From assembly GCA_017434855.1 (NCBI GenBank), contig JAFRUA010000030.1, forward strand, positions 62,001 through 126,000: a DNA stretch of 64,000 bases, given 5' to 3'. A program made the position numbers and the translations under genes. The first letter of the stretch is position 1. The number at the start of each line of letters is the position of its first letter. Positions 1-15,000 of the stretch are shown here, piece by piece. The notes under the pieces were generated by a model. That model was not told the origin of the DNA and did no database searches. It saw only the letters and a list, made by a program, of their open reading frames with translations. This DNA comes from Clostridia bacterium. GTDB taxonomy: Bacteria > Bacillota > Clostridia > Oscillospirales > Acutalibacteraceae.

Positions 1-3000
1 GCGTCCAACCTCACCACCGTGAACTGGACCAGCCTGAAGGGTGGCAACCGCTATGTCCCGATGGCGAACTCTCCGCTTGACGCGCTGTTCACCGGCCTTG
101 GCCAGTTGCTCTTCGGAGACACGAACGCGGGCGTCACGGCGCTGCTTGACAAGCCGATCACCGTGTTGGCGTCCGTTCTGCCGAACGTGTGCTACTTCTT
201 GTATGAGTACAACAGCGACGGCACGATGACCAACAACCTGTCCATCGCGGTGCAGAACCTGATCGCTCCGGTGCTTCAGCTGCTCAAGATCGTGGACCCG
301 GTGCTGGAACGCATCATCGCGCTCGACATCGAGGGCCTGCTCGACAAGTACCTTGACATTGAAACGCTGCTGAACGACCTGATCTCCCGCCTGATCAGCG
401 GCACGGAAGAGAACGCGTATTCGACCTATATTGATACGCTCGACTTTGCTGCACTGGCGGCCGACGGCTCCGAATATGCACAGACGCTGCCGACGAAGCG
501 TTATAAGGGCACCAGCAGCACGAGCGAAGTGTTCACCTACTTCACGGCCACCCCGGGCCAGCTGCTGATTACCTTGCTGCGCCAGGTGCTGACGCCCGAA
601 CTGGTGATCTTCCTGGGCGACATGATCATGGGCATCTTTGAGAACATGGGGGTCCAGACAGCCTATGACGTGGAATCCAACGAACGTATCCAGGGTATCG
701 TCACCAACATCGTCAACAACCTCAACACCCTTGCCACCGCGGCGGAGGGCGCAGACCACAACTATTCCGCCAAGCGCGTGGATATCCTCACCGGTCTCAT
801 CATCGACCTGCTGACCGAGTACAGCCCGGACGGCACCGAGTACTACTTCTATGAGTACATGAACAAGGTCGACAGCGAGATCACGACGACCATGCAGTCT
901 GACGCGTGGAAGGATTATTACATTGAGAGCGACGGCTATGATTGGGACAGCGTCGATGTGGACGAACACGGCGACAAGCTGTTCACCAGAGCCGAAGTGG
1001 AAGATGCGATCGCCAACCTCGACTACGTCATTCAGAAGGCGCTGCCCGATATCCTGGCTGCACTGTATGAAGAAGGCATGCTGTCGCTGAACATGGTGGA
1101 AGGCGTCATGGACTATACCAGCGGTTCCGGTTTCTGGGAGCTGGTCAAAGGCCTTCTTTCCACAAACCTGCTGACGGATGACTTCATCAACATGGTCGCC
1201 AACGCCCTGTTTGGCCTGATCGGCGGTTCCGGCGGCACGGTCGACGCCGTGATGAACATCCTGACTTCTGCGGGCATCGACTTTACCGCGAAGCACTTCT
1301 ATCAGATCGCGCCGAACACGGGTCTTGGCTCCTACATGCGCTACGGCTTTGACCCGAACTCCATCGACGCCGAGGCTGGCACCGCCCGGATCGCCGGTGA
1401 GACCGTCGAATTCGGTTGGGCCCAGATCATCGAGAACCACTATAAAGACGGCGACGGCAACATCAACTGGAAGTATGAGACCTATGAAGACAGCGATTTG
1501 CTGAAGCCCGACGACGAAGGCCATCCGGTCAAACTGACCGAAAAAGAAAAGGACGACGAGGGCCACGAAATCGACAAGCTTGCCTACAACGAAGCAACCG
1601 GCCAATATGAGCCTGTTTATGCGCGTTCGCTGACCGCGTCTGAATATCCGCGTGTCAAAGACGGCAGCCAGTACGTCTATGAATACAAGAACAAAGACGG
1701 CGAAACCGTCGAGTTCAAGTCCGAATACAGCTTCCTGAAGGCAATCCTGATCCTGAAGAATTCTGACGGTGAAGAATACGGCGACCCGATCATCTGCCCG
1801 CCGTCTGAGGACCTGATCGATGCAGGCAACACCTACAAGCTGACCGCGAAGGTCAACAAGGAAGCCACGCCGCTTTGGACCTGGAACCTTGACAGCATTG
1901 AAGGTGCAACCAGCGCCGAAACATTCATCGCGAAGAAGAACGCGTTCCTGGATGACATCTGGCTGATGATCTCCCCGCTGGACGACGTCTTCAAGGCCCT
2001 GTTCGCGGGCAAAGACCTGAAGCTGTTCAAAGATGAAAACGATGTCGGCGCCCTGAACATCAAGGGTGTGGACGGTTACGCGAACGTCTTTGTGCCGCTG
2101 TTCAACGCGCTCGGTCTGGAACAGATCCTGAACTACATCAGCACCAACCCGGCAGATACGTCCAATCCGACCGGTGAAACAATGCTGCAGTACATCAACC
2201 GTGTGTCCGGCAGAGCCGGCACCGATGACGAGATTCAGCCCGACCTGCTGACAGCCGCCGAGTATCAGGCGATGATGGAGGAAGAGAACGGCACCGAAAA
2301 GGCCATCAAGTACATCGCGAACGACGTGCTCGGCTTTGTCGAAATCGTTACGACCTTCCCGATCGCGACGCTGACCCAGGCGCTGCCGACCCTTGCCTAC
2401 TTCATCTATGGCGACGGTCTGACCACGCTGGTGCAGAACCTGCTGATCCCGGTCACCACCCTGACGAATATCATCGGCTGGAAGACCGACCCGGCTGCGG
2501 GCATCATCACCGTGAAGGTTGATGAGATCCTTGCCGCCGTGCTTGAAGGCGTCATCTCCATGCTTCGTAATGACGAGCAGGTCAACTGGTCGGCGATCCA
2601 GAACCTGCTGCAGGCAAAGATCGAATACAACGAAGAAACCGGCCAAATCGAAACGCACTACATCGACGATTTCAAACCGAACCTTACGAAGACCCTGCTT
2701 CGCCTGCTCGGCTCGCTCGAATTTGACCTGTCCGGTATTCTGAAGCCGAAAGATGCGCCCGAAGACGACGGCGTGGACTATATGCACAGCGTTGTCTTCT
2801 TCCTTGACAAGGATGCAGAGAACGCAGCAAAAGCGAAACTTGCTGAAGCTGCGGCTGCAACGAATCCTGCCGACGCCACCACGCTGAAGGACGAAGCGGC
2901 TGAGCTCCGTGCGAACGCGCTGCGTGAATTCATCAAGAGCCTTGCCGCCATCGGCGACTCCTATGGATATCTCGGCGAAAGCTGCCCGGTGAACTCCGTT

Positions 3001-6000
3001 GCGGGCTACAGCGGCAATGTGAGCGACCTTGTCAAGATTGACGCACAGGGCCAGGTCACCGTCAGCAAGGCGGAAGTCCTGATGTTCCTTGTGGACTTCA
3101 TCAAGCAGAACACCACCATCATGGAAATGGTCGGCAACCTGCTCGGTTATGACCTGACAGATGACAACAAGGACGAGATCCTTGACGAAGTGCTCACCAA
3201 TGTCTTCAATAATCCGGAAGCGCTGGTTGACCTGATCGTTGACCTGCTCACCGGCTACAAAACGATCGACTCGACGCCGTTCCAGCTGAAGAAGATCGAG
3301 AACGAAACGCACTATGAATTCTATGAGGATCGCGGTTACTCGACCCTTGACGACGTCCGCGAACACAACAGCACCGCATCGGCTGACGAGCAGGTGTCTG
3401 AGATTTCCCGCGTCAAGACCGCGGCGGCGATCGATAACCTGGACGGCCTGGTCGGCACGATCCTGAATCTGCTGAAAGAGCAGCTGGCGGGCGACGGCGG
3501 CTTCCTGACCGCGCTTGGCCTGACGGAAGACGACGACCTGACCATCCGCAGCATCATTGACAAGGCGCTTGAGAGAAAGCTCCTGACCGACGACATGATC
3601 AACTCGCTGGTCGGCATGCTGATCAACGTGCTTGGCAACGGCAAATCCACCAACATCATCAACGTCATCGTCAAGATTCTTGACGGCGCAGGCTTTAGCT
3701 TCACGCCGCAAACCGTGAAGGCGAACGTTTCGCAGCTTGCGGGCACCATCGGTACCCACAAGAAGTGGAACCAGGTTGCCGCAGAGAACCTTGAATATGC
3801 TTATGAGTATCTCACCGGTGAAACGACCGACGAGGGCGAGGCAGTGACCGCGAAGGTCTACAGCCCGACCGCCGGCCTGACCAGCGCGCTCATCGACCTT
3901 GCCACCGGCAAGATCACCACCGACACGGAAGTCGGCGTTGAAAAGGCGCTGACCCCGGTCTGGGTCCAGGTGGAAAAGAAAGATCCTGTGACCGGCGAAG
4001 TCATCCTTGACGAAGAAGGCAACCCCGTGATGGAAGACAGCGACGTTCAGGAACAGGCCGTTCAGCTGCACCTGACCTGGGGCGTTGAAAGCCTTGACGA
4101 TCTGGTTGACCTTGTGTGGAACCTGATCTCTCCGCTGCACGCCGTGTTTGAGCTGCTCTTCACGGGCAAAGAACTCGTCATCTATGACAAGATCAAGATC
4201 GAGGGTCTGGAAGGCTATCAGACGGTCATCTATCCGCTGCTGAAGTCCCTTGCCATCGACAAGCTCTATGAAGCTGACGCAGCGAAGGAAAAGACCAATG
4301 ACCTCACGAAGCCGTATCTTGCGGGCGGCATTCTGACGCCGCAGGCTTTCATGCAGGCGGTCTATGGCTCCACGGCCACCTTCGCGACCGATGCCGACGA
4401 TACCTATTATCTGGTATCCGATTCCGACCTGACAGACAACAACTACAAACTGATCCTGACCACGCTGATCGATGCGATCGAAGCGCTGATCTATTCGCTG
4501 GCGGATCGCCCGATGAACACGCTGCTGACGATCCTGCCGTATCTGGCACGCTTCCTGATCAGCGACGGTGCAGATGTCCTGATCGAAAACCTGCTGGTTC
4601 CGGTGACCACGATCACCAACAAGATCAAGGCCATCTATGAGATCGATATCCTCGGCATGCTGAAGAAGCTGCTGGTTGAGGCGGTTGAAAAGTCGAACGA
4701 AGACGTCGGCGCCAAGACCACCAGCTACACCAACCCGGCGAAGCAGGCCTCCGCGCGTGCGGCTCTGGCTGCCTATCTCCTGCGTGAGATCAACGAGGCA
4801 ACCGGTGAAACCGGCGCGGCCGGCAATGCCGACATGAACGACTTCCTGGTCCGCGCCTTTGCGGTCGGCAACGACGGCACCTCCACATCGTCCCTGGGCG
4901 GCGACACATCGGCCTATGCCGAATACACGATCCTTGACATCCTGTGGCAGGTCATCGACAACATCTCGTTTGATGTTGGCGAAGGCGGCAACAAGCAGAC
5001 CATCCAGCTGAGAAGCATCCTGTCTGACACCATCTTTGACGATCTGGCGTCCTGCGCCTGGATCTACAGCGAAGATTCCGCGCAGCAGAGCGTGATCGCT
5101 GACGTCGAGTTCACTGTGACCACGCTGTCCACCGGCACGCTGAAGAGAATCGGCGGCAACGCGTACAGAACGCGCGAAGTGAACGATACGGATCTCGACT
5201 ATGTGGTTGACCGCGAGACGGTTCTGCTTGAGGTCCTCGACAAGCTGCTCTTCACGCCGGGTATCCGCAACCTGCTGGTCACCCTGCTGAACATCAACTA
5301 TGAGAACCTTGGTCTCGACAAGGAATACGGCGATCATTTCGACATCGAAAACGCCAACACCGACTATCTGCTTGCAGTTCTGCTGTACTCCATCTTTGAG
5401 AATCAGGAGCCGCTTGAGCGTCTGCTCATCGACCTGCTGTCCTGGTATCAGGTGAAGTATCAGGCGAAGGTCGTCCGCGACACGCCGGAGCAGTACGACG
5501 AGCTGGATGCTGCCGCAGCCATCGACTATGAGGCTGCCGAGGTCAACAAAGAACAGCTTGAACAACTGCCCGCAAAGATCGACAAACTTGTTGGCACGAT
5601 CATCCCGGCCGTGATCGGCTTCCTGCCGGAAGGCGCACTGGGCGGCCTGACGATCGAAGGCAACACAACCGAAGCGATCATTGAAAACCTGGTCGTCGGC
5701 TTCTTCAAGGATACCCCGGCGAGCGAAGACGCCGAGGCGAAAGACGGCCTTGCCACCACGCTGATGGCAACGCTCATCAGCCTGCTTGGCGGCAACGAAA
5801 TGGTCGGCAACATCGTTGGCATGCTGCCTGATCTGATCGACGGCGTTGACCTGACGCTGAAGGCGTTCATGGACAGTTCCACGGCGATCAACACCTACTT
5901 CGCACCGTATGATGCGGACGGCGACGGCAAGGTCACATGGAAAGAAGCCTATGACGGACTCAAGAGCATCCGCACTTACAAGGATGAGACGATCCGCGAG

Positions 6001-9000
6001 GCGGGTGAAGGCGAAGTTGCCACCACAGAGGGCAATGTCATCACCATCACTGCTGCGGACGACGCCACCGACGTCCACTATGTCATCACGATCACCGGCA
6101 GCGAAACCGCCGGCGGCAAGATCGTTCTGACCGAGAACGGTGACGGCGAGTTCGTCAGCAAGACCAAGACGGTCAACGAAGGTTCCTACAGCGTTCTGTA
6201 TACCTATAATGCAGACGACGAGATCACCGGCTGCACCGCGTATGTCAATGCCGCGGATGAGGCTGACCGCTACATCTATCAGTCGAAGCTCAACGAAGAA
6301 ACCAACGCGTGCGAACTGGTCAAGGAAGTCAAACTCTTTGACGAGACCGCGTATCCGGAAGAGACTTACACCTACACTGCCGACGCGGACGAAGGCATCA
6401 CCACCGTCAAACAGGGCGATGTGGTCAAGGCGATCTATGAGACCAAGAGCCTCAAGATGTTCAAGCTTGACGACAGCGGCAACCGCATTGTTGATACGGA
6501 AGCCAGCACAGAAGAGACGACGGTCTATAAGTACCTCACGTTCGTACCGTACAGCTACGAAGTGAAGCTGACAGGCACCAACAGCTTCGGCATTGCGACC
6601 TATGACGATGTGTTCGACTTCCTCGGCCAGATCGTTACGCCGCTGGTCCCGATCCTGAAGTTCCTGCTCTCCGAGCAAGACCTCATCATTCTTGACGGCG
6701 TCATGCTCACCGCCGGCGACGGCTATGACCGCTTCATCATCCCGCTGTTTGAAGCGTTCGGCATCGCACCGGTCGTGAAGAACGAAACCACCGGTGAATA
6801 TGACCATCAGATCCTGACAAAGGCCGAATTCAACGCCCTGCCCGATGATCAGTATGCACGCAAGGTGCTCGATTACGTTGACCTCGTCATCAAGAAGATC
6901 GTCGAGACCCCGGTCGAAACGATCATCGACGCCCTGCCGCAGCTCCTGTTCTTCATCTACTCCGGCGGTCTGACCCAGGGCCTGCAGCAGCTTGTTGCAC
7001 CGCTCACCACACTGGTTGACCTTGTCAACGAGATCACCGCGAACTGGGTCGACATCAACGGCGAAGGCAACGGCGAGGCTCCGTATGAAGGCTACTATCA
7101 GGCGATCGACATCTATGGCCTGATCACCAACTTCATCAAGAACAACGAAACCATCGGCGCGCTGGTCGATACCAGCGACTGGAACGACCTGTATGACATC
7201 ATCGCCGGCTTCACCTCTGCCGATGCGCTGGAAGGCATGCTGTATAAGCTGCTTGCAAAGAACATCGTCCTGAAGGATGCGGAAGGCAAGCCCATCGAGG
7301 TTGACGGCGAAACCCAGCCCGACACCGCGAAGATCACTCAGATCTACACCACCATCGGCGCGGCAGCCGACGGCACCGGCCTGTTTGCGGCCCTGCTCGG
7401 CAAGATCGGCACCGTGGACTATCTGGCCACGGCCCGCAGCTGTGAGACAATGGGCGCGAAGCCGACCGGCGACGAAAAAGACACCGTTTACCACACCGAT
7501 TACAAGTTTGTCGGCATCAAGGCGAACCGTGCGGACACCATCATGGCGATCCTCGGCGACCTGCTGCTCGGCGGCGAAACCTCCCTGCTTGAAGTCATCC
7601 TTGACATCGCCGGCGTTGAGGTGGAAGGCACCGTGGCAGAGATCCTCGACAAGGTCACCGGCGAGAACCGCTATGTCATCATCCGTGTCCTGCTTGAGTA
7701 CTTCTTCAACTATGAAGTCGATACGATGGATATGGAATACCTGTCCTTCGACAAGGTCAACTATGACTACGACACCTTCAAGACCGACACGAAACTGACC
7801 CAGCGCAAGCTGCGCCGCTCGATCCGCAAGCTGGACGGCACGCTCCTGACTCTGGTTCCGGAGCTGATCCCGCTGCTGGAAGAGAACGAAACCTTCAAGG
7901 CGATCCTCAAGAACTTCAGCGACACCAGCAACATCACCATCAAAGACATCGTCGATCAGCTGCTCACCGACTATGCGATCAACGATGATATGATGAACAC
8001 CATCCTCGGCCTGATCATCGGCCTGCTTGGCGGTGAAGATCTGGCGTCCACGCTGAACACCGTCCTGCCGTTGGTTGACAAACTGGTCGAATACGACCTG
8101 ACGCCCGCCGGCTTTGCCGCAAAGGCGACCGGTGAAGTTGCGAACTTCCTGAACGCGCGCATTACGGCGATCCGTACCGCGAAGGACGACAATGCATACG
8201 AACCCACCTGGTCTGAGATCGCGGAAGCGTACCTGCAGTACGTCTACACTGCGACCGAGCAGGAGGATGGCGCTGACAAGCTTGATGAAGACGGCAAGCC
8301 GATCACCATCACCTACACCAGCGCGAACGCGAACCTCGCCGGAACCACTGTCGAGCTCGACAGCAAGGGCAAAGAGGTTGAAACGGCCGGCGACGGCACG
8401 ATCTACAAGCTTTCCAACGCCTATGTCACCAAGACCGAGACGCCGGAAGGCTCCGAAGAAGAAGTCACCCTTTATAAGTACACCTACACGCTGAATGCGG
8501 GTGAAGAAAACGAAGAGACCAAGACCTACTGGGATGTGCTTGACACGCTCAGCGGCACGGTTGTCAACGTCGGCGACGACGGCAGCCAGACCGTGACCAT
8601 CGTCCGCGCGAAGAAGGTCGTCCTGACCGAGAACTGGGGCATCGACGCTGCGGTCGACACCCACAGTGACGGCAGTGCGACAGATGAAAAGATCGACGCG
8701 TTCATCGCGGTTCTCGGCGGCGCACTTCAGCCGGTCCTCGGTATCCTCGACTTCCTGCTGCGCGGCAAGGACATCAACGTTCTGCCGAGCAAGGACGAAG
8801 AAGGCCACTATATCATTGAGGATGGCGAGATCAAGGATGTTCTGACCATCATTGGCGGCGAAGGCTATAGGGCGCTCTATGAGCTGTTCCGCGGCCTTGC
8901 GGTCCAGGATAGCGCTCTGGTCACGCCGGCAACCTTTGCGACCTATGACAACGCGACGGATGTTCTGTCCGCGATCATCAATCCGATCCTCAATGTTGTG

Positions 9001-12000
9001 GAACAGGTCGAGAACGGTCCGGTCGAATACATCCTCACCCTGCTCCCGACTCTGTCCTACTTCATCGCGAACGGCGGCGTTGAATATGTCATCAAGCAGC
9101 TGCTTGCTCCGGCATTCGCTCTGCTCGACATCGTCAACCCGGTCATCGGTCCGCTGATCGACAACCTGATCACGAAGTACCTGGGCAAGTATCTGCTGAT
9201 CCTCAACCCGGACGGCGCCGAAAAGATCGAGGTTCCGCAAGGCGCAGACCCGATGGATTACGCGATCCTTGACGGCGACGACCAGCCGATCGTTGACGCA
9301 GACGGCGATCCGATCGTCTTCGATATCGACGATATCTTCGGTATCATCGGCGAGAACGGCAGCAACCTGGTTGCCCTGCTGAACAAGGTGCTCAGCGGCG
9401 TCCTGATGACGGTGAAGAATCCGGATGCGGTCTTCAACTTCGAGGCGCTCAACACCATCGAGGTGTTCCAGCTGCTTCCGGCCACCTTCTTCTCAGATTA
9501 CGCATCACACACCATCACCATCAACAAGAAGACGTCCGCCAGCAAGGTCTACTACTTCCTTGAGAAGCAGGCCGGCGAAGAGACGCTGAAGGCAAAGGTT
9601 GCCCAGAATGTCTACAACATGAATGATTATCCGGGTTATGAAATTACGGATACCCGCTATGTTGTCGACGTCTTCAAGGTTGACATTGCCGACTCCCTGG
9701 TCTATCTGCTTGACAGCGTGCTGTCTGAGGCGCTGCTGAATCAGGTCAACCTGATCATCGCAGACAAGATGGACGAAGGCGAAGTCCGCGACGCCATCAG
9801 CGGTATCCTCAACGGTATCGTCAACAGCGAAAACAACGGCCTGAAGGTTGCGGAAGTGATCACGGCCCTGTTTGAAGGCTATGACGTGACCTATGCTGAA
9901 TGGGTCAACCGCTACATCACCGTGGATCACAGCGATTATGATGACCTGAGCTCTGACGAGCTGAAGGATCAGGTCGCGGTCATCCCGACGAAACTTGACA
10001 ACGTGCTCAACGCGGCGGTTCCGGTGCTCAAGAACCTGCTTCCGGATCTGATCACCGGTGACGGCACCAAGCCCGTGAGCGAAACCGTTCAGTCGATCCT
10101 TGATGCGCTTGCAGACAGCAACGATCTTGAGAGTCTCATCAAGAACGTGCTCAGCACGCTGCTCATCAATGACGGCCTGATGTCCACCATCTTTGACCTG
10201 CTCGTCGGCCTGCTGAAGGGCATCGACCCGAATCTCATCAAGACGATCAACAAGGTCCTTCCGATCCTTGCCATCGAGCTTGATCTGACGCCGGCAGGCA
10301 TCAAAGCAATCGCAGAAACCAACCACATCGCAGGTCTGACCGAGTATCTCGGCGAAGTGACCGAAGACACCACCTGGGCTGACATCGCTGCGAAGTACAC
10401 CAAGTACGGCTACACCTACATCGTACCCGGCGTGGACGGTGCAGAAGATGAAACAGTCGAGTATTATGACGCAGACGACAACAAGGCAACCCTCACCGTC
10501 GGTGAAGGCGAAGACGCTGTGATCTACACGCTCACCAAGCTGTTTGAGCAGGAAGAAGTCGACGGCGTCAAGGTCGACAAGACCGAACAGACCTACACGG
10601 TTGTTGACGGCAAGAAGATGTACAACTACACCAGAGATGACAACGGCGAGGCTTATACTGATGAGACCGCCGGCCTTGACAAGGCTGTCATCGGCGGCGT
10701 TGAAGTGGCGATCACCGCTGTGATGCAGAAGGTCCGCGCGACCAAAGTCGATTCCGCAGACAAGAACATCGTCTGGGGCGTCAACAGCCTGCAGAGCATC
10801 GTCGACATCCTTGGCCCGATCCTTGATCCGTTCTCAGATCTGCTGCGCGTGGTCTTCCAGGGCATGACGCTGACGCTCATCAACAACGGCGGCGAATATG
10901 AACCGGTTCTGACCAACCAGTACACCGCGAATGATGCGGGCGGCATCGATGTGACGACCGAACCCGACGACAGCCGCGACGGCAAAGAGATCGGCAACGG
11001 TTACCTTGAGATCCGCGGCTCCAACGGCTATGAACAGGCCCTGGTCCCGCTGCTTGAGGCGCTCGGCCTGCGCACCACCGGTGAAGGCGCACTCCTGACC
11101 CAGGAACAGTTCAACGAAAAGACCACTGCGACCCAGATGCTGACCTATCTGGTTGCAGAGATCGAAGCGGTCCTGTCCAACCTGGAGAGCGCACCGGTCG
11201 GCTTCCTTGCGAAGAACCTTGCATCTCTCGTCTACTTCATCGCGAACGACGGCGTGGCCACGCTGGTCGACTCTGCACTTGCGTTCGTGAACGCGCTGCT
11301 GTCTGTGGTCAGCGAGTTCTACGAGATCAAACTGGAAGACTTTGTCGACCTGTTCTACACCATCAAGCTTGAAGATACCCACACCGGAAAGATCGATGCC
11401 GAAACGCACGAAGAGATCGTCAAGAAGGGCCTGCTCAGCACGATCAACGACCTGCTGAACGGCGCACTGGAAGACAAGGGCGTTTCCATCACGCTGACCA
11501 GAGATATGCTCTATACCCTGGCCGGCAAGCTCGGTGACTTCGAGACCTATGATTCCGCCAGATCCACTGCGATGTCTTACCTGTTGACCACCGACGGCCA
11601 GAAGGTCGACAAGGACGGCAACCCGACCGAAGGCGTTGCCGGCAAGAGCACCACGATCGTCGGTCAGGAGAAATACTTCCTGAGCGGCCTGGTCGGCTTC
11701 ATCCTCGGCACGCCGGAGATCGTCGACCTGATCGAAGCGCTGCTTCCGGGTCCGGACGATGAAGGCAAACCGAACCAGATCACAGAGATCGTGACGGGCA
11801 TCCTCAACGATCCGGACGGCGTGGAAGGCATCCTGACCATCCTTGCGAAGCTGTTCAACAAGTATGTCGTGACCTATCTCGCGATCGAAGAGCCCGAAGC
11901 AGCCCTTGCGCTTGAAAAGGTCGCCATCCCGTACTATGACACCACCGAAGGCGCCGACAACAGCGAGAACCGCACCGTGACCAAGGCGCAGACCTCTGCG

Positions 12001-15000
12001 GCGATCACGACGCTTGACGGCCTGATCAATGAGATCCTGCCGCTGTTCATCGAAGACTTCACCAGCCTGTCTGACTTCATCGGCAACTTCCTCTACAACG
12101 ATGAGCTTGTCACCAAGCTGCTTGACCTGATCGTCGGCGCGCTGGGCGGCATGGACGCCAAGACGATGGATACCATCGAAATGGTTCTCGGCATTGTGAA
12201 GGATGTCCTCGGTGAAGAGTATGACATCCAGCTCACACCGGCAGCCTTCCTTGCCAACGAACCGCGGCTTGCGGCCTACTTCGACGGCAAGACCACCTGG
12301 TCCGATATCGCGGCGCAGTACATGAAGTACGGTTACACCTACGTCGTACCGGGCGAAGGTGACGCAGAACCCGAAACGGTCGAGTATTATGACTACGACG
12401 CTGACAAGGCCACCGTCACCATCGGCGAAGGCACAGATGCGAAGACTTACACCCTGACGAAACTGTTTGACGACGAAAAGACCGAACCGGTCACCAGAGT
12501 CAATGCAGACGTCACAGAATACAAGTACACCTATGTCAATGCCGACGAAGAGACCGTCGTGTATTGGGGCGCCGAAGCCGGCCTGACCAAGGCGACGATC
12601 GAAGGCGTCGAATACACCCTGACCGCCGTGACCACACCGGTCCGTGTGACGAAGGTTGACTCGGCTGAAAAACTCTTCGCGGAAGGCAGCACCTACAGCC
12701 TCGGCATCACAGATGCAGATACGCTCATCAGCTTCGTCTGCAACCTGCTGAAGCCGGCAGATCCGATCCTCAAGGTCCTGCTGGGCGGCGGCGTCTATGA
12801 GTTCGAGTCTCACGACCCGAGAATCTATGGCGACTCCATCAGCGCCTTTGAAGAAATCAACATCATGGGCGGCAGTGGTTACAACTACGCGATCATCCCG
12901 CTGCTTGAAATGTTCGGCATCACCACCGTGGACGGCGCCCCGCTGAAGACGCAGGCCGAATATAACGCGCTGATCGAGAATGAATCCCCGCTCAAGTATA
13001 TCCTGACTGCGGTTCTCAGCCTGCTGGATGCGAGCAATCTGAATGCTCCGGTGTCCTTCATCCTCAGCAAGCTGGCCAACATCGCCTACTATGTCAGCCA
13101 GAACGGCCTGACCAAGATCGTTGCGAACCTCATCGCTCCGGTCAGCGAAGTCATCCGCTCCATCGAAGGCATCCTGCCGATCGCCGTTGTGATCGATATC
13201 CCGGCGGCGCTGGATGACGATGACGAAACCGGCATCGTGAACTTCAAGATGGGCAGCGACGTCCCGGCCGATATGGAAGTCGGTCTGACGGTTGACCTGA
13301 ACGGCGATACGCTCGAGAACCTGGTCAATGCACTCATCACCAAGTATCTGCCCGAATTCTCCATCCCGATCAACTTTGCAACACTGGCAGGCCAGTGCGC
13401 AGCCGCAAGCGGTGAAACGATTACCTACACGGATTCCAAGGTGGATCCGAAGTGGGATATCGTGAAGTGGAGCCGCTCCGGCGCAGAGTGGATCAAGAAC
13501 CTGACCGGCGACCCGGCAGACACGCTGATCGCCCTGATCGAACTGATTGTCAACTCCGACAACGTTCAGGCGCTGCTTGACAAGATCAACTACACGCCTG
13601 ACATGCTGCCCGAACAGATCCGCGACGAGCTGTCAACCATCATTGACCGCCTGGTTGCTGATCCCGACCCGATCGTTGATGCAATCATCAAGCTGCTCAG
13701 CGAGGGCTATGACGTTGTCGGCAGAGACATGCTGTTCCGCTATCTCGGAACGCTGGTCTATGACTACGGCACCGACGCCCACGGCCTGACGCCGCTCGGC
13801 AGAGAAGCCAAGGTCAATGAATCCATCACCAAGCTGGATCAGATCCTCAACCGTGCGGTTCCGAAGGTCATCGACCTCCTGGCCGAACAGGAAGAGCCGA
13901 TCGAGATCATCACCAAGATCAAGGAAGGCCTCGGCACGCAGGATGCCACGATCGAGAACATCGTGAACTACTTCCTGAATGACTTCGTCTTCAAGGATGA
14001 CCTGGTGAACACCATCATGGGCGCGCTTGTCGGCGTTCTCGGCGGAATGGAAGAAGGCACCTTCTCCACCGTCAGCAAGCTGGTCAAGAAGCTGCTCAAC
14101 ATCGACCTGACCACCGCCGGCATCGTAGAAACGCTTGGTGCGTCAAGCAAGATCGGTTCCTTCATCGGCGCTGCCGAATCCTGGGCTGACCTGGCTGCAC
14201 AGTATAAGAAGTATGTCTATGTTGCAACCATCGACGGCGAAGAAGTCGAGAAGTACAATGCGACCGAACAGGCTTCGATCGAGATCGACGGCGTGACCTA
14301 CACGCTGAAGAAGGACGACGATAACCAGCCTGTCACCAAGGTCGTTGTGGATTACACCTGGAACGTCACCGACAAGGCGTCCTTCATGGCAGTCGTTGAC
14401 GAGCTGCTGACCGTGGTCGATCCGCTGCTCGAATGGCTCCTGAACGGCCAGGATATCACGATCTTCGTTGACAGCCTGAAGCTGAAGGGCGGCAACGCCT
14501 ACAGCGGCGCAATCGTCCCGCTGGCCAAGGCGCTCGGCATCGACATTGATGAAGACGCTGCAACCGGCGTGGCCATGGTTGACTCCCTGGTCGACGGCAT
14601 CTTCGGCCTGGTCGAAGATATCGAAGCGGCTCCGGTCTCCACGATCCTTGAAGTGATCGGCAACCTGTCCTATCTGATCGCAAACGACGGCGTTGCAACC
14701 GTCATCGAAAACCTCATCAGCCCGATCACCGGCCTGCTGACGCTGTTTGAGAGCATCATCAGCCGCGAAGAGATCAACGGCCTGATCAAGAAGTTCGTCG
14801 TCATCAACGGCACGGCCTACGGCCTGGATGACATCATCAACATTGCCGGCCCGAAGGGCGAGAAGCTGATCGCGATTCTGAACGAGCTGCTGTCCGGCCT
14901 GACCGCCACCGGCGAAGGCGAGACCGTCACCGTCACGAACTACCTGAGCGAGAACTTCTTCGTTGACCTTTGCAAGTACGCCATCAACTATGTGACGCCG

